The translations under genes were made by a program, and so were the position numbers. From assembly GCA_907163375.1 (NCBI GenBank), contig CAJQUW010001832.1, forward strand, positions 1 through 64,000: DNA of 64,000 bases, given 5' to 3'. The DNA comes from Prostheceraeus crozeri (lineage: Eukaryota; Platyhelminthes; Polycladida; Euryleptidae). This document shows, piece by piece, positions 43,701 to 51,990 of this stretch. The number at the start of each line of letters is the position of its first letter. Within the stretch, counting starts at the first letter, position 1. The notes beneath the pieces were generated by a model, which worked only from the letters and a program-made list of their open reading frames with translations, did no database searches and was not told the DNA's origin.

Positions 43701-44181
43701 ATTTCCAATGAACTCTTCAATAAATTAGATTGGCGGGGAATTATGCCAAGGGAAAAATGATTATGGTAATGGGGGAATTATATATGGATTGTTTATCGCC
43801 CCCAAAATAAAATATTGTATTACTGTAGATGAACAAGGGAGACTTAGTGAAAAGAAAACATTTAAGGGTTATACAAAAACTAAAGTAAAAGTAGAAGATT
43901 TCATTCAATTATACCATGGGGAAACATTGACAACAATTGTTAATAAACCATGGAAAAGATCTTTAGAAACTGGTATTAGTATTCCTGATAAAAATAATAA
44001 CACTGAAGAAAAAAGATTCACTGGTAAAATAAATATTCTTAAACGTCAAGCGCCTAATGCAAATGGTATTATGCTCCCCTATAGCGGAGAAGATGTTCAA
44101 GACGAAATATTTCAACGAATAAAAAAAGAATGTAATATAATTGAATACAATGATAGTGAAGACTGGGAAGAGGAATTATAA
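40727..44181 (+). pseudogene. Polinton protein-primed family-B DNA polymerase, fossil
   Basis: Domains in order: an N-terminal region rich in aromatic residues, the 3'-5' exonuclease (ExoI YIWDLETYPD; ExoII LIAHNSSGFDAYF; ExoIII-like YLINDVLSLAF), and the polymerase core (motif A FDATSLYPSAM; motif B LLMNSLYGKN; motif C YTDTDSIYI). A C-terminal domain with KTFKGYTKTKVKVEDF follows. The two insertions typical of protein-primed polymerases fit the length of the whole region. It would copy the linear element from its ends using a terminal protein. The coding region looks broken about twice. The upstream leader is TTTTAAAAATATG. Confidence 0.9.
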
Positions 44182-44183
44182 CT

Positions 44184-44290
44184 CTGTGATTATAGCCCCT
44201 CGAGGCGAAGCCTAGTCAGTGAACAAATCTTCTATTGACTTTCAGTCGGGGCAAAGCCTCGAGGCGAAGCCTAGTCAGAGAACAATTGTT
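44184..44290. repeat. Short direct repeats between convergent Polinton genes
   Basis: CTCGAGGCGAAGCCTAGTCA occurs twice (about 44198 and 44251), each followed by a GAACAA-type stretch, between the ends of the polymerase gene (plus) and the ATPase gene (minus). CTCGAG and the GGC...GCC pairs can fold. It may be a bidirectional terminator; it overlaps the last codons of the ATPase gene. Confidence 0.55.
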
Positions 44291-45047
44291 CGATAACTCT
44301 ATCATGTACTTTTTTATCAATATTGACTGTGATAAAACCATAGTCGTTTGCCCAAGCATTGTTACACGATTGTTTAAATTCATCTTTATCTCTTATACAT
44401 AAGTCTCTTAACAAATCACTTAGGTTTCTTTGGTTGATTTCGAAAAGCATAAAAATATTAGCATTCTTTCTAATAACACTTCCATCTAATGAATACATAC
44501 TTTGTGTTAAATAAAAAACACTACAGTTATTATGTCTGCCTCTTGTAAAATAATTTCTCTGCACTGCCTGATTTCTGTCATTAACACAATCATCAAACAC
44601 CACACAATGTTTTTTCGTTTTATTTAGTTTACTAGGATCTTGCATATTGCCACTATCATCTATTAATTGTATCGATATGTGCCTATTTCTATTGGGTTCT
44701 ACTAGTTGTTTACTTTTCGCTGCTTCTTCACACCAGGAACTTATTTCTTCTTCATACTCCGATTTTTCATATTCTTCAAACAGTGAAGCTATAGCTGATT
44801 TTGTAAGATTATTTTCAAAACCATGTTTCAAAAATTGATAAATAGGTTGTTCTGCTGTTGTTGTATAAATGATAAGATTGTTATAATCCAAAAATTTGGG
44901 TGTCGTGAGAATTTTAAATAATAGATATGTTTTTCCACAACCTGATCTTCCACAAATAACTGATAAAACTTTATTTGACAAGTTATGATGATGATTGAAT
45001 TTCACTTTCTTGTTTAGTGGATATTTTTCACAACTGCTTTCACTCAT
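44271..45047 (-). CDS. Polinton packaging ATPase (A32/FtsK-HerA type)
   Basis: A 258-residue ATPase, close to the usual 230-280 for this family. Walker A is ICGRSGCGKTYLLFKIL (about residues 31-47), Walker B is HCVVFDDCVND, and the following FTRGRHNNCSVFYLTQSMY holds the arginine and sensor regions typical of A32-like DNA-packaging ATPases. It would drive genome packaging into the capsid. Its ATG follows GTCTTAAAA. The frame looks whole. It lies between the polymerase gene and gene C, and is convergent with the polymerase. Confidence 0.88.
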   Translation of the reverse strand: MSESSCEKYPLNKKVKFNHHHNLSNKVLSVICGRSGCGKTYLLFKILTTPKFLDYNNLIIYTTTAEQPIYQFLKHGFENNLTKSAIASLFEEYEKSEYEEEISSWCEEAAKSKQLVEPNRNRHISIQLIDDSGNMQDPSKLNKTKKHCVVFDDCVNDRNQAVQRNYFTRGRHNNCSVFYLTQSMYSLDGSVIRKNANIFMLFEINQRNLSDLLRDLCIRDKDEFKQSCNNAWANDYGFITVNIDKKVHDRVIEQLFSD

Positions 45048-45071
45048 TTTTAAGACAATATTTTTTTTTAA

Positions 45072-45861
45072 TTATACCTCCCGAACCAAAAGATCTATCA
45101 TAATTTCTTCGCCTCCAAAATTTATTTCCTTTCCTTTCTCATCTGTTATTCTAATTGTAATTGAATTAATTGTTTTTCTTGTAACAGGGAAATATATTAA
45201 TGATTTTGGGATTACATTCAAACTGTAACCAATCGGAACTGTAAATGCTGGATAACTGAAGATATTATTTGACAGCTTTCCATTAACATAACCACCTTCT
45301 ATAATATCACATTGAACGTTGATTGAATTTATTTCAGTTACTTTAGGTATATTTTCACTTATATGAAAACCTTGTGTATAGAGTTTCTTTTTAAATCCTA
45401 ATAGTCTTGATAAAGATTTGTCAATATTAAAATCAACTTGATGATCTTCATCTAAAGTAAGAGAAAATTTATTTACTGCTGGTTCAACTGCGAAATGTAA
45501 TTGTTTCCTGTCTTTAAATTGAATGCCTAAATGTCTTTTTATTTCATTGGAAAATCGATTCAACTTCATAAGATCCAGGAAGAAAAGTTAATTCTTTCCA
45601 AGTTTTACCTTGATCATTAGAATATTTAAATCGGTCATTTACATCTTTGATAATATTTTGTATAGTGTTAAATGTTGAAAAACTAGTTAGTGCTACTTCA
45701 TAATGTTTGTCTTGTTCTAAGTGAATAATAGGATCTAAATTACAGGTATGGGATGAAGTAGTTGTTATAAATTTTAATGTCGTACTAAATTTTGATGAGG
45801 TTAAAATCTCGGTTAAATTTTCTAAATGCTTATTAATTTTTTCTAGTTCTGCCGAAGACAT
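45072..45861 (-). pseudogene. Polinton gene C, candidate minor capsid (penton-like) protein, full-length copy
   Basis: Covers the whole protein of which the left terminal repeat holds only part. Beyond the terminal repeat it continues with a beta-rich C-terminal region (FTVPIGYSLNVIPKSLIYFP, SITIRITDEKGKEINFGGEE). The pattern near the end (G-Y...P...YFPV...I..I.I.I.D..G..I.F.GE) is shared by a widespread Polinton/adintovirus virion protein, so a penton-like role is likely but not proven. The copy looks broken about once. ATG leader: TAGTTAAAA. Confidence 0.65.
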
Positions 45862-45863
45862 TT

Positions 45864-46764
45864 TTAACTAGATAATTTAGATAAATTTTGATAGTCTTCT
45901 TCACTTATAATTTTCTTTTCTAATAGTCTTTTTAAGATTGCATGTATTTCGTTAAAGCTAGAGTTATGTCCTTCATTTCTCGCAGCTAATAAAATCTGTA
46001 ATCTATTCATTAATTCTTGTGGATCATCGGGGAGGAAAACCGTTGTCTCTTTTAGTCCTGTTCCTGTTTTTGGGTAACTAGTCGGTGTTGAATAACCAGT
46101 TCTTGCTGGAGAAGCAGCCATTGGTGTGGAATAAACCAGGCGGTGTTGAATAACCAGTAGCTGTTGGAACATGGTTGATGTTGATTAATAAGTCATTCAA
46201 AGTTGTATAACGCTTAAGAGTTTTTACAGTTCCAACCTTATCTAACATAGTTTTGTATTTCAGTAGATCATCAGTATGATAGTTATCTAACTTCGCTCCT
46301 CTTAATAAATCCACGAAATTTCTGTCTAAACTGAAAGCTGCTTTGTCTGGTGTAAAAATTAAACTTTCTTTAGTATTTATAAATAATTCTTTTCCACCTA
46401 AGTAAAATCTAAGAGATGGCTTTCCATCTATAAATGAAGTAGAATGTTCAAAGAGCATAGATTTGGGTAATTTCTTTTCTATGTTTGCTTCTAACAAACC
46501 ATAATCATCCATGATGGTTTTCTGCACTGGATCCGCGATATCAATTCGTTTATCATGAACTGCAAGTTCTTTCTCAAGAATTTTGAGTGGTGCAATAGTT
46601 TTTTCAAAATCAGTTTTCACTTGGTCAGTTAGGCGTATTTTTTCTAACATATCGGATTGAACGCCAGCTTGTAGCATTCGATATTGTCTATGTTTTTTCT
46701 TCATAATATTTTTCTGTTTTATTAATTCGTCTAGTTGTTTTATTTTTGCCTCATTTGTGTTCAT
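45864..46764 (-). pseudogene. Polinton gene B, right copy (fossil)
   Basis: Second copy of the coiled-coil protein at 28853-29752, in the right terminal repeat. It is the same length class and nearly identical, but it looks broken about once. Confidence 0.75.
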
Positions 46765-46854
46765 TATTTTATAAGATAATATTTGAATTTTGTGGTAGCA
46801 TAGAAGTGCAGCAAAAACACTGCACCAAAGGTGCTGAGACTTGAAGAGACAATT

Positions 46855-47454
46855 TTACTGATGTTCTAACGTTTTTAATAAAGTTCTTATTTCTTCTAAA
46901 AAAGCTTCATTGTTTACTTTGTCTTGAGGTTTAACAGGAATTTTAGTTGCTTCTCTAGCTATTTGATCAAATTTTTCAATCTCATCTAACGTAATAACAT
47001 TATCATCACACACTCTCTGGAAGTAGTAATGTAGTTTATCATATACTTCTTTGAAATGTGCATGTTTTTTACTTAAGGATTTTCGTTTCTTAGACATTAC
47101 AGATTTATCTATCACTGTTGCAAGTGACGTTGTGAAGACACCTGTGCCTGTTAAAACAGTAGCGACAACAGGAATTGTAAGAACGCCAGATGAAATGACA
47201 ATAGTGAGAGCGCCTAAAGAAATTGTTAAACATGCACCAACGCCTTGTGTCACATTCTTAGCTATGGTCCATCGTTTTCTTAATTTATTATAATGTTCTA
47301 GTTTAAGTAATAGTTGCGCTTCCTTATCTTTCATGTACCTGACTCTATCTTTGTGTTTTGCTATATCCATTTCATATGATAATGAAGGGTATAAGGGGGC
47401 TGATGGTTCTTTTGTTTTTACATCTTCCATTTTTAAATGAATATTTTTGTTCAT
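46855..47454 (-). CDS. Polinton gene A, right copy
   Basis: A 199-residue protein identical to the left copy except for about one residue (HAHFKEV against HAHVKEV). It looks whole. Unknown function; see the left copy for its description. Confidence 0.75.
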   Translation of the reverse strand: MNKNIHLKMEDVKTKEPSAPLYPSLSYEMDIAKHKDRVRYMKDKEAQLLLKLEHYNKLRKRWTIAKNVTQGVGACLTISLGALTIVISSGVLTIPVVATVLTGTGVFTTSLATVIDKSVMSKKRKSLSKKHAHFKEVYDKLHYYFQRVCDDNVITLDEIEKFDQIAREATKIPVKPQDKVNNEAFLEEIRTLLKTLEHQ

Positions 47455-47830
47455 GGGTCATACTTTAAGGTACTTTCCTATTTTTGTATTTTTCCCATTT
47501 GTATTTTTATAAATTTAAGGTAGTTTCCTATTTTTGTATTTTCCCATTTGTATTTTTATAAATTTAAGGTAGTTTCCTATTTTTAGCATTTTGGAGCTGA
47601 TTTTGGGCATTTTGGGGCTGATTTGCAGGTATGTTAATTTTGGAGCTGATTTTGCAGCTAGGGTAGTTAATTTTGGGCATTTTGGGGCTGATTTTGCAGG
47701 TATGTTAATTTTGGATTTTTTATAAATTTCAAGAGGACCCTATTTTTGCATTTTTCATTTTTGTATCTACCTAGGTATGGGATCCGGTGCTGAGCGAAGC
47801 GAAGCGCCGGATCCTATAACCTATACTACT

Positions 47831-48400
47831 GATCTCGTTTCACTTTGTCTGTCAAAAACACAATTCACATGTTCAGTGATATCTGAAAGAAGATCTGCAG
47901 TTGATCGAGTGACTGAAGCCGTACTGTTCTTCAGATAGAAAGTTATGTGTTTCAAGGAAGCTAACAATATGTTGGTTAATCACTGCTTCAAAAATCTTGC
48001 CAGCAATTGATAGCAGGCTGATAGGACGGTAACTAGATGGAAAAGAAGAGTCAGAACCTTTCTTTGGAACTGGATCTACTTTTCAACATGAAGCTGCTTC
48101 CAACATAAAGGCAACTCACATTCGCACACTATGTTGTAAATCAAGCTTGGCAGTGGGACTTCATTTGGAATATACGACGAGATGGTAGGCCAACATTCCT
48201 ATCTGAAGCCACTCTGTCAGTTCTTGCGCCGTTTTGTGAACGTCATTGCTGAGAATCTGACTCCCAGCCTGAACCTGAGTAAGAAAAGTGCGAAAGCCAG
48301 ACCAGGAGAATTGATAAACTGTACTATGGAAAAGTGCAGATGGAGTGGAGTAAGTTTGTTTGTCAAAAACGGTGATAACGCAGTGATCAGACAATTATCA
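47831..48400 (-). mobile_element. CR1/Jockey-like LINE RT fragment, right of the Polinton
   Basis: In several frames the minus-strand translation shows parts of an RT fingers region and preceding sequence: PxSLLSIAGKIF-like, then RSTADLLSDITEHVNCVF reading directly towards the Polinton junction. Further upstream, the LHLHF and QFSWSGFRTFL segments resemble the linker before the RT in these LINEs. Frame changes mark it as an old copy. It is the other half of the fragment at 27438-27786. Confidence 0.75.
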
Positions 48401-48801
48401 AACAAGGGAAGGTGAAAATATTGTCTTAGCGTTTGATAATTGATTTCATGCAAATATTATAACGTTTTAGTAATGAGAGAATGTAATCAGAGTCAACCAA
48501 CTTTAAAGTTGAAGTGGATTAAAGTTCACAACTTAATCGGCAATTGTGTTTTCGTAATCGTGTACTGTTAAGAAAACCTTGAAAGCTTTTTGCAAATTTA
48601 CTGCAGTTTAACTGTCAAACTATATTAGGCGGAGTTAACGTGACAACTTCGAAAATACTTATAGCTCATCACATCAAACAAGCCGGAGTGTGTCATAGCT
48701 TAAACTGATATTATCGATAGGAGCATATTACCAAAAGGAATGAATCAAAACAGCAGGAAAATGGATAGATTTATGCAGAGCGAGACAACGGAAAGTCATA
48801 C
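48401..48801. other. ITFG1 intron 2, right end
   Basis: Intronic AT-rich sequence between the LINE fragment and exon 2; nothing recognised. Confidence 0.4.
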
Positions 48802-48899
48802 CTGGTTGGTAATCTTGATTTACGTCGACAAAGGCCGTATATCCAGGACTATCCCATGCGGAAAACGATATCTTGTGAGTAGCGAAGGTGTCATTCTTA
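48802..48899 (-). CDS. ITFG1: ITFG1 (TIP) coding exon 2
   Basis: A 98-bp exon encoding KNDTFATHKISFSAWDSPGY and then TAFVDVNQDYQP. It aligns with human WHPALTTTSKMRIPHSHAFIDLTEDF. Two AG acceptors are possible, exon starts at 48931 and 48899. Only the inner one (TTTCAG) keeps the reading phase left by exon 1, and it also gives the segment length seen in vertebrate ITFG1, so 48899 is chosen. The donor is CCAG|GTATGA, phase 1. Confidence 0.85.
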
Positions 48900-50757
48900 C
48901 TGAAACGTAAAATGCATTTCGATTTATCATTCTGTAAATACAACACATGACATTCACAAATTGTGGAAATTCTCAAGTATTCTCAACGTTTACATGTAAT
49001 TTGATAAGGCCCAGTTTTTTTATCAATGTTGCTTTTACAGGATTCGCATGACATATTGAATTTTGAATAAAATCGGCATGCCCAAAAACAAAAACATAAT
49101 ATCACGCACATATTGTGGTCTTTGTATAAGAAAAATGTTTTGTGAATTTTTTAAGTTTTTTTGTTATCAATTCCAACGATAATCTTAAACCCAATTAAGC
49201 ATGTGATGAAATTCTGATCTCTATGCACTTGAACTTCTTGATCATTCAATACTTTCATTGTTGAAAATCTACAGCTTGTCTAATCTGAAACTTCAGCATT
49301 TCTGCAACTTCACGCAAAAAGAAGGCAGCGCTGTGAAATCTCGCGTTCGGTCTCATAAGTTCCTTTTAATAGCATTTAATAAGATCACAGATATCTACTA
49401 CGTATATGCATCAGATTCAGCTATGAAAAAACATAAAAATCTACTTACAAATTTGACGTCATAATGACGTCCTCTTTAAAAAATTCATCAATTTCCAAAT
49501 CCGGTAATTGACTTCCATTTTCCATTCACGTCGCGTGCACTTTCAAAACAATACAGCCCATCTTTAGAGGCACTGACCCACCTTAAATAAACTGTTAAAG
49601 AGGTGCACGTAATCAGGTGCAAAATTCACAATTAAGTAGATCAAAATTACCCTAAGCACTTTCGGTTCAGTTCAGTTATCAAAACTAATTCAACTGTTTT
49701 AGATGCTACAGGTTTCTTGTAATCATAGAGCAATTTGAGAAAACCCCTTTTAGCAACATATTACTGAGTACCGGATATTTACTGAGACTGTCCTAGTACT
49801 TAACTATCTTACGGCAGCGATATCAAGCATGACTGAAAAAGCTGATGGATTGTACAAGAAGCTGCTCAGCTATTGTGTATTGTAGCTTGACATAGCCGGG
49901 CGACTAATCATTGTGAGATTTATAGCATGGGTTCTATCCAGAAAGTATGTTTCTTGTTCTTCAGCACAATATTTAGTTTCAATACTTGGTGACATAAACA
50001 ATCCGAACACGCACATGTATTTCATGATTTCGATCGATTAAATCATCCTAATAATTCAATAAAGAACGATCTGACAAACGTAATTACTTTCACTGTAAAA
50101 ACTTCAAATATGTTCTTATCATATGCAACGATGAACAATTTATTTATCTATCAAATGTGTTGTATTCCATCACGATTTTTGATCATCATTATTTATCAGG
50201 TTATAGTACATTCTATTCACTGATTTTGAGAAAGAATTGAAGAAAATGCCTTAGAAGACATAAGCTTGAAATCAATGAAATAAGAATAAATTGCTTCTTT
50301 ATCACAATAAATCAAATGTAACTTTCAAATACCTCACTAAGCATGCCATCTTGCCCTAATACAATATAGACACGCACTTTATATCAAATAGTATTTAGCA
50401 CCAGCACCCTTGACACTGTCCACAGGACGAAACGCGTCGGGATTTTATTGTCTTTATCAAATAAACACTATGTGTCGAGACAAAGGGAGAGACCGTTTTT
50501 CTTTTTGAAACATGACTGTGAAGAACCTCCCGTACCGACAGATGCTGACCTAAATAGCATTTAATCGATACATCTACAGATCTAGCAGAAACAGATGCTC
50601 TACTTTCAACATTTACTATTACTTCGTAGAATTTGAGTGCGACATATGCTAACATATTTCATAAATAGCGATACTGTGGGCACTACATCGGCTGTCTTAA
50701 TTCCGACAACCCTGGATACGGTCAATTGAATATTTCTGATGACATGAATACACTCAC
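48900..50757. other. ITFG1 intron 1
   Basis: 1.86 kb between exons 1 and 2. Near 50405-50480 the minus strand reads TTGATAAAGACAATAAAATC followed by CCGACGCGTTTCGTCC, a motif like the 3' region of Penelope-like elements, but no protein remains adjoin it. Otherwise no feature. Confidence 0.45.
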
Positions 50758-51296
50758 TTGCCAATCAATACCGTTGTCTTGCCGTCTTGCGTTTGACCCA
50801 TTAAATCAGCGATCATATCTCCATTCCAGTCCAACACGAAAGGTTGATCAGTCAGGCTTACACCAATAGAGCTAGGTGCGGTCATGTGAGGCCTTTTCGG
50901 TAACCCATAGCTGATATAAACGCTAACAGGACCACCGCCTCCTTTCGGACCCATCATGAGTGCCACATCCAGTCGAGAGTCACCGTTGTAATCTGCTGGA
51001 AGTACGCCAAGAATGACATCTTTCGATGAAGACGAGGATGGAGCCGTCAAGAAGCGAGTTCTTTTCCCAGCACCTTCCTTCGCCATCAGAATGACATCCA
51101 AAGCGAGTTTCGACGGATCAATAAGAATGATGTCCACTCGCCGATCGGCATTAATGTCAGCAAAGGCAGCAACAATACTCGAGTCGACATTACTACCGAG
51201 AAGAAGTGATGTTTCTTTTGTGAAAGGATTGAGACTAGTGGCAAAATCAATGATGAGAACCAGTGAAGCCAAGGAAAGGGATGTAATCCCTCGCAT
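50758..51296 (-). CDS. ITFG1: ITFG1 (TIP) coding exon 1, start codon and signal peptide
   Basis: First coding exon of ITFG1. I place the start at the ATG at 51296 (MRGITSLSLASLVLIIDFAT). It gives a good signal peptide, and a likely 3' splice site (TTATTTCCAG, exon start 51311) lies just upstream, so an upstream non-coding exon probably exists. An earlier in-frame ATG at 51341 lies beyond that splice site. Three FG-GAP-type loops follow: FADINADRRVDIILID, PADYNGDSRLDVALMM and VLDWNGDMIADLMGQ, which align with human FGDLNSDKQTDLFV, PGDYDGDSQMDVLL and IMDFNGDLIPDIFG. The donor is CAA|GTGAGT in phase 2. The five exons give 1607 coding bases with every junction in phase. ITFG1 is a surface/secreted FG-GAP protein first described as a modulator of T cells. 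Confidence 0.93.
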
Positions 51297-51311
51297 GAGA
51301 GAATCGAATTT
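51297..51311 (-). promoter_or_regulatory. ITFG1: ITFG1 5' untranslated bases after a 3' splice site
   Basis: The ATG at 51296 is preceded by 15 bases and then by TTATTTCCAG, a good acceptor. This implies a further, non-coding first exon and the promoter to the right, not identified here. Confidence 0.55.
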
Positions 51312-51619
51312 CTGGAAATAATGCAAATTTACACATTTCATGTACTACTCATTAAATAACAACAGTAAACATATTTCAATCAAGAACTCTAAATCAGTCA
51401 TACAAATGCCACTTCAATTGGAAATAAAACAGAAAGGTCCTCAGACGCGAACATTTAACGCTCGAAAATTCCTTGAAGTCAACGGCTGCCGATGAATTTT
51501 CGTGAAGTGATTCATGCCGGAGGGCATCTTTCTATTCTAGATCAATGCTCTTCAACCGGCTAGTACGGTGCATTGGGTGCACCCCAGACTTATTATAAGA
51601 GAGGATATGAAACTTGTAC

Positions 51620-51990
51620 TTTTTATTTTTATTGAAGAGGGTAAAATTGGGACATGTCATTAATAATTTGCATCTAACGGTCCACATTTCGGCACATTGC
51701 CTCAAACGAACTCACACAAACAGCTGTCCACTAAAGATCGCTGTGTTCCGCATTGGCGCTTATTCTGCATCATATAGACGTGCCAGAAAGATTCGATGGT
51801 TCGTGTATGAGCTCCAGTCGTTGGATCCATAAAGTTTTCGGTATGATTAAACGTTTAATGAGTATAATTCATGCCAATCATCGTTTGGAGCTGGCAATGA
51901 AGGGAGGCCGAATCACCCGAGGATTCCGTTGTGCCTCAGATCCCGATTAAGAAAGGCTTAATCCCAAACCACAAGGGTTTCGGAATCGTG
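51620..51990 (-). mobile_element. Merlin-type (ISXO2-like DDE) transposase relic
   Basis: The minus strand reads NHTENFMDPTTGAHTRTIES and then FWHVYMMQNKRQCGTQRSLV followed by DSCLCEFV. This closely follows the C-terminal signature of Merlin/IS1016-type transposases (NHSxNFVDPxTGAHTxxIE...W...CGT...DSYLCEFMW). Stops interrupt it (one within MNYTH*TFNH, one after CEFV). The catalytic core upstream appears deleted: only a short RNPRVIRPPF-like piece is seen next to it. It is an old relic with no clear terminal repeats. The plus-strand frames here are antisense shadows. Confidence 0.55.

Larger units (their letters stand above)
27787..47830. mobile_element. Polinton (Maverick) virus-like element, 20 kb, with a nested Penelope-like element
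   Basis: The ends read AGTAGTATAGG... and the complement of ...CTATACTACT, and are flanked by a 6-bp duplication GATCTC (27781-27786 and 47831-47836), the family's target-site length. Terminal inverted repeats are 2.57 kb. Gene set: protein-primed family-B DNA polymerase, A32/FtsK-type packaging ATPase, a second P-loop ATPase with a membrane segment, double-jelly-roll major capsid protein, candidate minor capsid protein, two small pVI/pX-like proteins, a fibre-like coiled coil and a zinc-finger protein. No integrase and no adenain-like protease are seen. Without the Penelope-like insertion it is about 15.3 kb. The ends look whole and near-identical, so it is fairly young. The coding part is a fossil: several genes are broken, about six breaks in all besides the insertion. 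Confidence 0.93.
45262..47830. repeat. Polinton right terminal inverted repeat, 2.57 kb
   Basis: Inverted partner of 27787-30353. Here the third gene runs on past the inner boundary of the repeat to 45072, so this end looks like the original arrangement. Confidence 0.92.

Noticed and set aside
47051-47293. 80-codon plus-strand frame, mirrored at 28324-28566
   Set aside because: Antisense of Polinton gene A in both terminal repeats; low-complexity and without leader.
48900-48931. Upstream acceptor for ITFG1 exon 2 at 48931
   Set aside because: It would break the reading phase from exon 1 and add residues without counterpart in vertebrate ITFG1; the acceptor at 48899 fits both.
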